A stretch of DNA of 22,224 nucleotides, from contig CANBSM010000010.1 in the NCBI GenBank assembly GCA_947372155.1, forward strand, positions 1 through 22,224, written 5' to 3'. Position 1 is the stretch's first letter. Each line of letters begins with the position of its first letter. A program made the position numbers and the translations under genes. Origin of the DNA: Burkholderiaceae bacterium (lineage in GTDB: Bacteria; Pseudomonadota; Gammaproteobacteria; Burkholderiales; Burkholderiaceae). Of the stretch, positions 1-7,539 are shown piece after piece. Below the pieces are notes generated by a model, which was given only the letters and a program-made list of their open reading frames with translations, searched no databases and was not told where the DNA came from.

Positions 1-1
1 T

Positions 2-61
2 CTGACCGATGCTGATAATCAGAAAATTGATGCCATGCTCAATGCGACTGATAAGAAATAG
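2..61 (+). CDS. ccmH: C-terminal end of a cytochrome c maturation protein, probably CcmH (partial)
   Basis: Only the last 19 codons and the TAG stop lie in the window; the gene begins upstream. The visible tail is hydrophilic and includes LTDADNQKIDAML, ending in DKK. The identity is inferred mainly from position: it ends 2 nt before the ccmI start, and CcmH/CycL normally sits directly upstream of ccmI in proteobacterial ccm operons, where it reduces apocytochrome c cysteines before haem attachment. The tail alone cannot prove the family. Confidence 0.6.
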   Translation: MTDADNQKIDAMLNATDKK

Positions 62-63
62 GA

Positions 64-1266
64 ATGAATTTAGTGACTAGCTTCTTGATTCCCGCTTTTC
101 TGCTTCTGGTATTAGTGCTGCTATTACTGCTGCGACCTTTTATATTTCCTGCGAAGAGTAAGGCAACATCGCGTCGTCAGATGAATGCCACTATTTACCG
201 AGAAGAGCTCGATAAATTAGAAGTCGAACATCAATCGGGCGCCATCACTTCAACCGATTATGAAATTGCTCATGCAGAAATGCGTCAGCGACTTTTTCAA
301 GACACTATTGAGGAAGATGATCGAGAGGTTGCCGGATCCACCAAGAAGACTGCAATTGGCCTGTGCTTCTTTATTGTCTTGCTATCGTCGGCGCTATATT
401 TCTCCTTAGGAGATGTGGTTCGTGTAGCTCAAAAAAATTCTGAGAGACCGGTTACTCAAGAGGGCGTCGAGAAAATGGTGGCCGAGTTCGCCATCAAAAT
501 GGAAAAAGATCCAACAAACCTAAAAGGGTGGGCGATGTTGGCTCGCTCTTACCGAATCTTGGGTCGTAATGAAGATGCTGCTAAAGCTTATGCACGTGCC
601 GGTAACTTTATAGATTCTGATCCGCAATTATTGGCCGACTATGCAGATGTATTGGCCAGTAATGCAAACGGCAGTTTTACTGGAAAGCCTATGCAGTTAA
701 TTAACCAGGCTCTTAAGCTCGATCCCAATAACTTGATGGCTCTTTGGCTTGCTGGAACTGCATCTTATAACTCTGGTAATTACAAGGTAGCAGTGCAGAC
801 TTGGGAAAAACTAGCAAAACAAATTCCGTCCGATACTGATGAAGCGCGAGCTATCCAGGGATCGATTGCCGAGGCGCGCTCTAAAGGTGGCTTAGCTACC
901 ACTGCTACTACACTAGCTGCCTCTTCTGGAAAAGAAATCAGTGGCAAGATTGAAATATCTTCCGAACTCAAATCCAAAATCAAGCCTGGCGATATTGTGA
1001 TGGTGATAGCTCGTAAGCCAGGTGAGCGTATGCCAGTGGCGGTCTTAAAGATGCCTGCCAGCAATTTTCCAATGAGCTTTGCTTTGAATGATGCCCTAGC
1101 AATGAACCCTAGCGCACCTCTCTCGCAGTTGTCTGAAGCAAGTATTGAGGTGCGCATCTCAAAAACAGGAATGGCTAAGCCAGAGGCGGGGGATTTAATC
1201 TCTTTGGCGCAAACGATTAAAGTCGGTGCTAATAATGTGCGTCTGCTAGTCGATCAAGTTCGATAG
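64..1266 (+). CDS. ccmI: c-type cytochrome biogenesis protein CcmI (CycH), TPR-containing apocytochrome chaperone
   Basis: This 400-residue inner-membrane protein has the CcmI layout. A first membrane segment lies at about residues 5-25, followed by a charged cytoplasmic loop with the usual YREELDKLE-type coiled region. A second membrane segment lies at about 95-116. TPR-like helices follow at about 135-270 (for example GWAMLARSYRILGRNEDAAKAY), then a periplasmic C-terminal domain from about 290. In the family, CcmI binds the C-terminus of apocytochrome c and delivers it to the haem ligation complex. It starts 2 nt after the preceding gene, so the two are co-transcribed. Its clients probably include CcoO and CcoP, encoded about 11 kb downstream. 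The next gene is convergent, 7 nt away. The family is clear. Confidence 0.93.
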   Translation: MNLVTSFLIPAFLLLVLVLLLLLRPFIFPAKSKATSRRQMNATIYREELDKLEVEHQSGAITSTDYEIAHAEMRQRLFQDTIEEDDREVAGSTKKTAIGLCFFIVLLSSALYFSLGDVVRVAQKNSERPVTQEGVEKMVAEFAIKMEKDPTNLKGWAMLARSYRILGRNEDAAKAYARAGNFIDSDPQLLADYADVLASNANGSFTGKPMQLINQALKLDPNNLMALWLAGTASYNSGNYKVAVQTWEKLAKQIPSDTDEARAIQGSIAEARSKGGLATTATTLAASSGKEISGKIEISSELKSKIKPGDIVMVIARKPGERMPVAVLKMPASNFPMSFALNDALAMNPSAPLSQLSEASIEVRISKTGMAKPEAGDLISLAQTIKVGANNVRLLVDQVR

Positions 1267-1273
1267 TAAGACT

Positions 1274-2035
1274 TTAGCCCCTGCCTACAAAAGGCATGTT
1301 AGTAGCCATAATGGTCATGGAGAGAATATTGCTTTCTAGCGGAAGCTGAGCCATGTGAAGTACCGCCTCTCCAACATGATCCACATCCATTCGTGGCTCT
1401 ACCTTAATAGATTGATCAGCCTGCATAATTCCAGCTGCCATGCGCTCGGTCATCTCTGTAGCAGCATTGCCGATATCGATTTGTCCGCAGGCAATATTAA
1501 ATGCGCGTCCATCGAGTGCAATCGTTTTAGTCAGGCCACTAATAGCATGTTTTGTTGCGGTATAAGGTGCCGACATTGGGCGCGGTGCATGTGCAGAGAT
1601 TGAACCGTTATTGATAATTCTGCCGCCTTGAGGAGACTGCGCTTTCATCATGCGAATCGCTTCTTGTGAGCATAAGAAAGCGCCACATAGATTAGCGTTC
1701 ACCACATTCATCCACTGTTCGTAGCTCAGGTCTTCCATTGGAATAGCTGGGGCACCCATGCCGGCATTATTAAATAAGACATCAATACGACCAAACTGAT
1801 GACTGAGCGCTGCAAATAGCTTTTTTACTTCATCAGGCTTGCCAACATCGCAAGAAACGGCAAGGCAATTACTTGGATCGCCACCGATATCAGCGATGGC
1901 CTTTTCTAATTTCTCGAGATTTCGCCCGGTTAGAACCACTTGGTAGCCTCCTTTAAGAAGGGCCTTGGCCGCCGCCTTTCCAATCCCGGTTCCTGCTCCG
2001 GTGACTAGGGCTACCTTGGTTTTAGCTGAATTCAT
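1274..2035 (-). CDS. SDR family NAD(P)-dependent oxidoreductase
   Basis: A classical short-chain dehydrogenase/reductase of 253 residues, the normal length. Visible motifs are the cofactor-binding TGAGTGIG at residues 12-19, NNAG at 89-92, the catalytic serine in NGSIS near 145, and YTATK with Tyr158 and Lys162. The Rossmann fold covers essentially the whole protein, and no signal peptide or membrane segment is seen, so it should be cytosolic. An Arg in TGRN after the second strand hints at NADPH preference, but this is only a rule of thumb. The substrate cannot be told from sequence; annotations such as 3-oxoacyl-ACP reductase would be guesses. It stands alone on the minus strand, convergent with ccmI and divergent from the TAXI gene. 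No strong Shine-Dalgarno precedes the ATG. Confidence 0.92.
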   Translation of the reverse strand: MNSAKTKVALVTGAGTGIGKAAAKALLKGGYQVVLTGRNLEKLEKAIADIGGDPSNCLAVSCDVGKPDEVKKLFAALSHQFGRIDVLFNNAGMGAPAIPMEDLSYEQWMNVVNANLCGAFLCSQEAIRMMKAQSPQGGRIINNGSISAHAPRPMSAPYTATKHAISGLTKTIALDGRAFNIACGQIDIGNAATEMTERMAAGIMQADQSIKVEPRMDVDHVGEAVLHMAQLPLESNILSMTIMATNMPFVGRG

Positions 2036-2100
2036 AATGGTCTTTGGAGCCTCTAAAAAGCCTCATCTTATCTCGAATTGGATGATCGGTTTTGAAACCT

Positions 2101-2128
2101 TTTACTAATGCCATGGTCGGGGCATAAT
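2101..2128 (+). promoter_or_regulatory. Possible sigma-70 promoter for the TAXI-Bug gene pair
   Basis: TTTACT (2101-2106, 4/6 to TTGACA) and CATAAT (2123-2128, 5/6 to TATAAT) are separated by 16 nt, about 20 nt upstream of the ATG at 2151. This is the best match in the 115-nt divergent gap between the SDR gene and the TAXI gene. The prediction comes from consensus matching only. Confidence 0.4.
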
Positions 2129-2150
2129 GCAAAAAACATAAGAGACTTTC

Positions 2151-3452
2151 ATGAATTTTATTAAAAAACAAATGTACAACCCCTTAGCTATAACAGCTGC
2201 CTTTTTTGCGCTGTTAATTATTCTTTTTGGTGTGCTGTGGGTTCTGGTCCCACCACCACCCAAGTCAATCGAAATGGCAACCGGCTTTCCTACTGGGCTG
2301 TATTACCAATTTGGAGAGCGCCTCAAGGCAGAGGTATCCCAAGATGGTGTTGAACTGAAGGTGCGTTCTACGGGCGGTACGATAGATAACCTCAATCTCT
2401 TAAATGATCCCCAATCTGGAGTGGATTTTGCGATGGTTCAGGGCGGGGTTGCCAAGATTAGCGACTATCCCAATTTGGTGTCCATCGCAGGAATGTTTTA
2501 TGAACCAATTTGGGTTTGGTATCGCGAAGGTGCTTTCAAGTCTGAAGGTGGTCAACTGAAGATATTGAGTCAGCTCAAGGGCAAGAACATCTCCATAGGC
2601 AATGAAGGAAGCGGCACTTTGGCGCTCACTCAGGATTTATTGCATGCTAGTGGCATGACTGAAAAAGAATTTGGCGCACAAAAACTAAAGCCTGATGAGG
2701 CTATAGCCAAGTTAAGCAATGGTGAGTTGGATGCAGTATTTATCGTGGCTGCAGCAGAGGCACCGGTTTTGAAAAAGTTTTACGCTATTCCCGGAATTCG
2801 TTTAATGAACTTTGATCAGGCAGATGCCTACACTCGCAATCTTCCGTATTTGTCAAAGGTCACTGTGCCTAGGGGGCTATTGAGCATTCAATACGATCAA
2901 CCCCGTCAGGATATTCAGGTAATGGCGGCGACCGCCACTTTAGTGGCTCATGACAATGTGAGTCCAGCTTTGGTTTCTCTATTGCTCAGCGCTTCATACG
3001 ACATCTTGAAATCTTACTCACGCTTACAAAAGGTGGGCGAGTTTCCCTCTGGTTCTGGATTGGATTTTCCATTACATGCTGATGCCGAGATCTATTTAAA
3101 AGATGGTCCTTCATTCTTGCATCGCCACTTACCGTTCTGGACTGCAGTATGGGCCGGACGTTTTGTAAAAATTGTTATTCCATTGCTGGTAATCTTAATC
3201 CCACTATTTACCTATATTCCAACAACTAAAAATTTCTTATTACGCCTCAAGCTAGCCCAAGTGTATGAAGAGCTCAAAGTCATTGAGCGGAATGCGCAAA
3301 ATCCTGCGCTAAAAGAAAAGAACTTTAAAGATCTAGAGAATATTGAGAGGCGTGTTGGCAATATTAAGGTCTCGATGTTGGATGCGAAAGAGCTATATGA
3401 CCTTAAGGGGCATGTGGGCGAAGTACGCATGCGCTTAAGCTTGGTTCACTAA
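2151..3452 (+). CDS. TAXI family (TRAP-type) solute-binding protein, membrane-anchored at both ends
   Basis: This 433-residue protein carries a TAXI-type binding domain from about residue 40 to 325, with family-like segments such as MATGFPTGLYYQFGERL near the start and IGNEGSGT in the middle. It is not a plain secreted binding protein. Residues about 14-34 form an uncleaved-looking hydrophobic segment followed by VPPPPKS. A second membrane segment lies at about 340-360, followed by a hydrophilic, helical tail of about 70 residues rich in E, K and L. Predicted topology is cytoplasm, membrane, periplasmic TAXI domain, membrane, cytoplasmic coil. No TRAP permease (DctQ/DctM) gene is nearby. The gene is followed 9 nt later by a Bug protein with a strong ribosome site, so the two are probably an operon. 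Ligand unknown. Confidence 0.85.
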   Translation: MNFIKKQMYNPLAITAAFFALLIILFGVLWVLVPPPPKSIEMATGFPTGLYYQFGERLKAEVSQDGVELKVRSTGGTIDNLNLLNDPQSGVDFAMVQGGVAKISDYPNLVSIAGMFYEPIWVWYREGAFKSEGGQLKILSQLKGKNISIGNEGSGTLALTQDLLHASGMTEKEFGAQKLKPDEAIAKLSNGELDAVFIVAAAEAPVLKKFYAIPGIRLMNFDQADAYTRNLPYLSKVTVPRGLLSIQYDQPRQDIQVMAATATLVAHDNVSPALVSLLLSASYDILKSYSRLQKVGEFPSGSGLDFPLHADAEIYLKDGPSFLHRHLPFWTAVWAGRFVKIVIPLLVILIPLFTYIPTTKNFLLRLKLAQVYEELKVIERNAQNPALKEKNFKDLENIERRVGNIKVSMLDAKELYDLKGHVGEVRMRLSLVH

Positions 3453-3461
3453 GGAGGCTAG

Positions 3462-4427
3462 ATGTATAAAACAATTCAAAATCTATTGTTAGCATTAGGT
3501 GTCGCCATTTGCTTTGGAGTTCAAGCACAGGGCTATCCCAATAAACCCATATCGATGGTTGTTCCTCAGACTGCTGGAGGCACCAACGATATTGTTGCGC
3601 GCTTGATTGCGCCCGCATTTGGTGAATCCATTGGCGCTTCCATTGTGGTTGAAAATAGGCCGGGTGCCGGAGGCAATATTGGTACTCAAAGTGTTGCCCG
3701 TTCGGCGAAGGATGGCTATAGCTTATTACTGACTATTAACAGCGCGCAAGCTATTAATCCATCCCTTTATAAAAATCCTGGCTTTGATCCTATTAATGAT
3801 TTTGTACCTTTGTATTACATTGGTGCTACTCCTTACGTCTTGGTGTCACCGCCAGGTTCACCCTACAAAACATTGGCTGATGTTGTGGCTGCAGCCAAGA
3901 AGAGGCCTGGTGAGCTGTCTTATGCTTCAGCTGGTAATGGCACGATTAGTCATTTGTTGGGCGCTATGCTCAATGCTAGCGCTGGAATTGATATGCAGCA
4001 TATTCCATATAAAGGAGTGGCTCCAGCCATCAACGATGTATTGGGTGGGCAGGTACCTTTGGCATTTGCAAGCCTACCCTCTGCTTTAAATTACATTAAA
4101 GCCGGCAAGCTGCAGGCAATTGCCATTAGCTCGGCTAAACGATCCAGTGCAGCACCAGACATTCCGACGATTGCAGAAACCTATCCTGATTGCGTAGGTG
4201 AGGTTTGGGTGGCGATCTTTGCGCCTATCGGTGTCAGCGCAGATGTGGTCAAGAAGATTCAGGCGGCAATGGATAAGACGATGTCCAAATCAGATGTGCG
4301 TGAAAAGTTAACTGCACAGGGCTTGGATCTATCTCCTGTGCCCCCCACGAAGTTAAGTGCCTTATTAAAAGATGAGTTGGCAAAGTGGGCAAAAATTGTC
4401 AAAGTATCTGGCGCTCAGTTAGATTAA
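3462..4427 (+). CDS. Bug family tripartite tricarboxylate transporter substrate-binding protein
   Basis: A 321-residue periplasmic binding protein of the Bug/TctC family. A signal peptide occupies about residues 1-22, with probable cleavage after VQA, followed directly by the typical YPNKPISMVVP start of the mature protein. Other family marks are GGTNDIVARLIAP, VVENRPGAGGNIG and YKGVAPAINDVLGGQV. In the family these proteins capture carboxylates or other small acids and feed TctAB permeases, but many Bug proteins in Burkholderiales are orphans and no permease is present here. AAGGAGG at 3451-3457 overlaps the stop codon of the TAXI gene and fixes the ATG at 3462. The ligand cannot be predicted from sequence alone. 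Confidence 0.93.
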   Translation: MYKTIQNLLLALGVAICFGVQAQGYPNKPISMVVPQTAGGTNDIVARLIAPAFGESIGASIVVENRPGAGGNIGTQSVARSAKDGYSLLLTINSAQAINPSLYKNPGFDPINDFVPLYYIGATPYVLVSPPGSPYKTLADVVAAAKKRPGELSYASAGNGTISHLLGAMLNASAGIDMQHIPYKGVAPAINDVLGGQVPLAFASLPSALNYIKAGKLQAIAISSAKRSSAAPDIPTIAETYPDCVGEVWVAIFAPIGVSADVVKKIQAAMDKTMSKSDVREKLTAQGLDLSPVPPTKLSALLKDELAKWAKIVKVSGAQLD

Positions 4428-4453
4428 CGAATTTTCCCCGCTTAACCTAAAAT
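4424..4453 (+). promoter_or_regulatory. Possible promoter for a leaderless mRNA of the dioxygenase gene
   Basis: TTAACG (4424-4429, 4/6 to TTGACA) and TAAAAT (4448-4453, 5/6 to TATAAT) are 18 nt apart. A start site 7 nt after the -10 would be the A of the ATG at 4460. No Shine-Dalgarno sequence precedes that ATG, which fits leaderless translation. The element overlaps the stop codon of the upstream Bug gene. Confidence 0.35.
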
Positions 4454-4459
4454 AGAGCT

Positions 4460-5215
4460 ATGACGATTGCTGGCCTTGCGCCCCCACTGACCCCTCTCAA
4501 GCAGATTGATGAGGCTTTGCGTAATGACGGGTTTGCAGTTGTTTCAGCTCAGACTGTTGCTCAGTTTAGTCATATTGAATTGCCCAGCCTTCAAAGGCTC
4601 ACGCAGTTTTGGGAAAATTTACCGCGTGACCCATACCTAAAAGATGGTGGCCGCTATCGCTTTCGCCGTCATGCTAGCTACCAAATTAAAGGCAACGACC
4701 TTGCCTTGGTTCCACATCGTGCGCATTGGCAGTCTCTTGATTACAACGCATTGCATGGTGGGATTGAACGTTGGTTTGAGCCTATTCAAGGTGAGTTACT
4801 GAATGACTCTGCTTGGCAATCGGTATTACTTGGGCTTGCTCAGATCCTCAATGGTTTAAAGCCAGTCAATACCTGGTTTGTTGAGGCGCATCAATTTCGA
4901 ATTGATACCACTGATGGAATTGGGCGTCCGACGCCTGAAGGCGCTCATCGTGATGGCGTTGATTTCGTAGCAGTCTTCTTGTTAGATCGAGAGGGTATTA
5001 AGGGTGGTGAGACCAGAATATTTGATACTTCCGGATCTGCGGGATTGCGTTTTACTCTAACGCAACCCTGGTCTTTATTGCTGATGAATGATCAACGCAT
5101 GATTCATGAATCTACACCCATTCAGCCGATAGCCAAATATGGCTATCGAGATACTTTGGTTCTCACTTATCGCTCTAACGGTTTCCAAGATTCACCTAAT
5201 CGTAGCCAGCAATAA
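4460..5215 (+). CDS. 2OG-Fe(II) dioxygenase family protein (PF10014-like)
   Basis: A 251-residue cytosolic protein with the metal site of Fe(II)/2-oxoglutarate oxygenases: His163-x-Asp165 in GAHRDGVDF and a distal His216 in MIHESTPI, with Arg230 in YRDTLVLTY a likely 2-oxoglutarate anchor. KGGETRIFD lies in the strand after the HxD motif. The arrangement resembles the 2OG-Fe dioxygenase family (PF10014) that includes bacterial free L-amino acid hydroxylases such as the Bacillus isoleucine dioxygenase. By analogy it may hydroxylate a free amino acid, but the substrate is an inference. No signal peptide. It sits between two Bug transporter proteins and is convergent with the second, 11 nt apart. 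The ATG lacks a ribosome site and may be leaderless. Confidence 0.82.
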   Translation: MTIAGLAPPLTPLKQIDEALRNDGFAVVSAQTVAQFSHIELPSLQRLTQFWENLPRDPYLKDGGRYRFRRHASYQIKGNDLALVPHRAHWQSLDYNALHGGIERWFEPIQGELLNDSAWQSVLLGLAQILNGLKPVNTWFVEAHQFRIDTTDGIGRPTPEGAHRDGVDFVAVFLLDREGIKGGETRIFDTSGSAGLRFTLTQPWSLLLMNDQRMIHESTPIQPIAKYGYRDTLVLTYRSNGFQDSPNRSQQ

Positions 5216-5226
5216 AAACTGCTGAT

Positions 5227-6210
5227 TTATTCTGGCTCCATGCCAGCTTCTTTGATGGCTTTGGCCCACTTCACTGTTTCTAGCTTAATTTTTTGTCCCA
5301 GTGCTTCGGGCGTTCCAGGCTGAGTTTCAAAGCCCATGGCGGAGAAGCGCTCAATCAACTCTTTCGAATTTGCGGCATCGTTAATTGCTTTATTCAGTTT
5401 GGTAACAGCCTCTTTTGGCATTTCGGCAGGCCCAAAGGCAGCAAAGAAGGCAATGAGTTCGTAGCCTTTAGTGCCCAAGGCCTCGTTGACAGTAGGTAAC
5501 TCAGGAATAGCTGGAGAGCGCTTAAGTGAGGTTACCGCAAGACCACGGATTTTCCCAGCTTGTACTTGAGGTAAAGAGACCCCAAAGTCAGAGGTGAACA
5601 TATTGACCTGACCGCCGATTAAATCAGTCATCGCATTAGGCCCGCTTTTATACGATACGCCAGTCATTTTGATATCAGCAAAACTTCCCAACATTTCTGA
5701 AGAAACGCGCTGCGATGTACTCGCATAAGCAAAAGTGATTTTCCCTGGGTTTGCTTTAGCTAGTGACACAAATCCGTTGAGTGATTTAACGGGTACATCG
5801 TTATTGACGGCAATGATGAGTGGGGCCGAGCCAAAGTACCCAATGGGTGTAAAAGCAGTGTCTTGGTTGTAGGGCAGTTTCTTGACAAGACTTTTCAGGG
5901 CTGCATTAGTGCTATTTGTGCCAAACAAGATTGTGTATCCATCCGCTGGTGCTTTGGCCACAAAATCTGCACCAATGAGTCCATTTGCTCCAGGGCGATT
6001 TTCAATCACCACGGGCTGGCCTAAGGTCTCAGACATTTTTGCAGCAAAGGCACGTCCAATTTGATCTGTAGTGCTTCCAGGTGCAAATGGAACAATCGCC
6101 TTAATGGGCTTTGAGGGATAGTTATCTGCAATGGCTAAAGGGCTTAACAGGCCAATAAACAGACTGATGCTAATTTGCATTAGGCTGCTGGTAAATAATT
6201 TACTGTTCAT
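5227..6210 (-). CDS. Bug family tripartite tricarboxylate transporter substrate-binding protein (second copy)
   Basis: A 327-residue Bug/TctC-type periplasmic binding protein. A signal peptide covers about residues 1-28, with likely cleavage after AIA, and the mature chain starts NYPSKPIKAIVPFAPGS. Family marks include VIENRPGANGLIGADFVAKAPADGY and VSYKSGPNAMTDLIGGQVNMF. GGAG precedes the ATG at a suitable distance on the minus strand. It is clearly diverged from the Bug gene at 3462 and is not a recent duplicate. No TctA or TctB gene is adjacent, so it is an orphan receptor here. It is divergent from the MFS gene. The ligand is unknown. Confidence 0.92.
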   Translation of the reverse strand: MNSKLFTSSLMQISISLFIGLLSPLAIADNYPSKPIKAIVPFAPGSTTDQIGRAFAAKMSETLGQPVVIENRPGANGLIGADFVAKAPADGYTILFGTNSTNAALKSLVKKLPYNQDTAFTPIGYFGSAPLIIAVNNDVPVKSLNGFVSLAKANPGKITFAYASTSQRVSSEMLGSFADIKMTGVSYKSGPNAMTDLIGGQVNMFTSDFGVSLPQVQAGKIRGLAVTSLKRSPAIPELPTVNEALGTKGYELIAFFAAFGPAEMPKEAVTKLNKAINDAANSKELIERFSAMGFETQPGTPEALGQKIKLETVKWAKAIKEAGMEPE

Positions 6211-6268
6211 GCTGTCTCCATCTTGTTTTTAATAGTGTAACGGGTCTCTTTTGTTCTGGGCGAGTAGA

Positions 6269-7531
6269 ATGAGTTCACGTTTCTACCGACTATTTATGCG
6301 CTTTCGTTCAGCTGGCTATACCCCTCTAATGCTCTTGGCACAAACCTGTGCTTTATTGGGCTTTGCTTGTTACGCTGTTGTACTGACTACTTTGCAAGAA
6401 GAGTGGCATTTAAGTAACTTGCAGTCGGGTTTAATTGCCAGCGCCTTCTTCTTCGGCTACATGCTGGCTGTGCCATTAGCTACCGCGTTAACTGATCGGG
6501 TTGATGCACGTAAGGTCTATCTGGTAGGTGGCCTGATCGCCACCGCTGGACTCTTAGGTATGAGTTTGCTCGCATATAACTTTTGGACGGCGCTATTGTT
6601 TATGGCTTTGAATGGCGCTGGTCTTGCAGGTACCTATATGCCCGGGCTCAAAATTTTGTCTGATCGCATTCAGTCAGGAGAGTTAACGCGCCACATTGCG
6701 TTCTACACAGCCTTCTTTGGCATTGGCACTGGCTTTTCTTATTTATGTTCGGGTTGGATACTAAGTGCGCTGGGTTGGCACTATGTGTTCGGTTTGATTG
6801 CATTGGGTCCATTGAGTGCCTTTTTGATTGTCTTAATGCTGATTCCAGCACTAGATCATGAAAAATGGCAGGGTCCAATTCGCATCCGCTTGCATGACAT
6901 TTTCCCTGTAGATAAATGGAAATTGGTTTTGCAGGACAAGAATGCATCAGGCTATATTTTTGGTTATACCGCACACACCCTAGAGCTCTTTGCTTCTCGA
7001 AGTTGGATTGTTGCCTTCTTTGCTTTTTGCGCGGTTGCCTCTGGAGAGACATTCTTTTTGACTGCCACTACATTGGCAGGAGTAATTAATTTCTTTGGCG
7101 TACCTTCTTCCATACTGGGAAATGAAATTGCTTTGAAAATAGGGCGTCAAAAATGGATCTGTACCGTGATGTTGACTAGTGCCGTATTAGGTATTGCATT
7201 CGCTAGTTCTACAGGCCAATCATGGTGGTTGATTGTTGCTCTTGCTATAGGGCATGCTATTTTTATTATGGCTGACTCCTCAACACTCACTGCAGGCTTG
7301 GTGATTAGCGCGCAAGAAAATATCAAGGGTGCCGCTATGGGTCTGCACTCCTTGATGGGTTTTGGTGGCGGCTTATTAGGCCCAGCTATTTTTGGTTTCG
7401 TTTTGGATGTTTCTGGCTCTCGTGCTTCGCAAGTTTCTTGGGTATGGGCATATTTTGCTGTCGTCATCTGGGGAGTTTTATTTGTGATTTATGAGCGTCG
7501 TAGGGGTTGGGGTAGTTCAGTGCGTGGATGA
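6269..7531 (+). CDS. MFS family transporter
   Basis: A 420-residue integral membrane protein with about 12 hydrophobic segments in two halves, as in the major facilitator superfamily. The loop 2-3 signature is visible as LATALTDRVDARKVYLVGG, and a long hydrophilic central loop lies near the middle. ATG at 6269 is chosen as start; a TTG six codons upstream (6251) extends the frame, and neither has a strong ribosome site. The substrate is unknown. Its stop lies 8 nt before ccoI, so read-through into the cbb3 locus is likely. MFS copper importers such as CcoA support cbb3 assembly in other bacteria, but I did not identify the CcoA Met/His motifs with confidence and do not claim that function. 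Confidence 0.88.
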   Translation: MSSRFYRLFMRFRSAGYTPLMLLAQTCALLGFACYAVVLTTLQEEWHLSNLQSGLIASAFFFGYMLAVPLATALTDRVDARKVYLVGGLIATAGLLGMSLLAYNFWTALLFMALNGAGLAGTYMPGLKILSDRIQSGELTRHIAFYTAFFGIGTGFSYLCSGWILSALGWHYVFGLIALGPLSAFLIVLMLIPALDHEKWQGPIRIRLHDIFPVDKWKLVLQDKNASGYIFGYTAHTLELFASRSWIVAFFAFCAVASGETFFLTATTLAGVINFFGVPSSILGNEIALKIGRQKWICTVMLTSAVLGIAFASSTGQSWWLIVALAIGHAIFIMADSSTLTAGLVISAQENIKGAAMGLHSLMGFGGGLLGPAIFGFVLDVSGSRASQVSWVWAYFAVVIWGVLFVIYERRRGWGSSVRG

Positions 7532-7539
7532 ATCATTAG

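Noticed and set aside
780..1157. 125-codon antisense frame within ccmI
   Set aside because: The sense strand carries a clear CcmI protein throughout; the antisense frame has no supporting signals.
3462..6210. The two Bug genes as a recent duplication or composite element
   Set aside because: Their sequences are clearly diverged, they lie in opposite orientation, and no terminal repeats or transposase are present.
6251..6268. TTG start extending the MFS protein by six residues
   Set aside because: No ribosome site supports it, and ATG at 6269 gives a normal MFS N-terminus.
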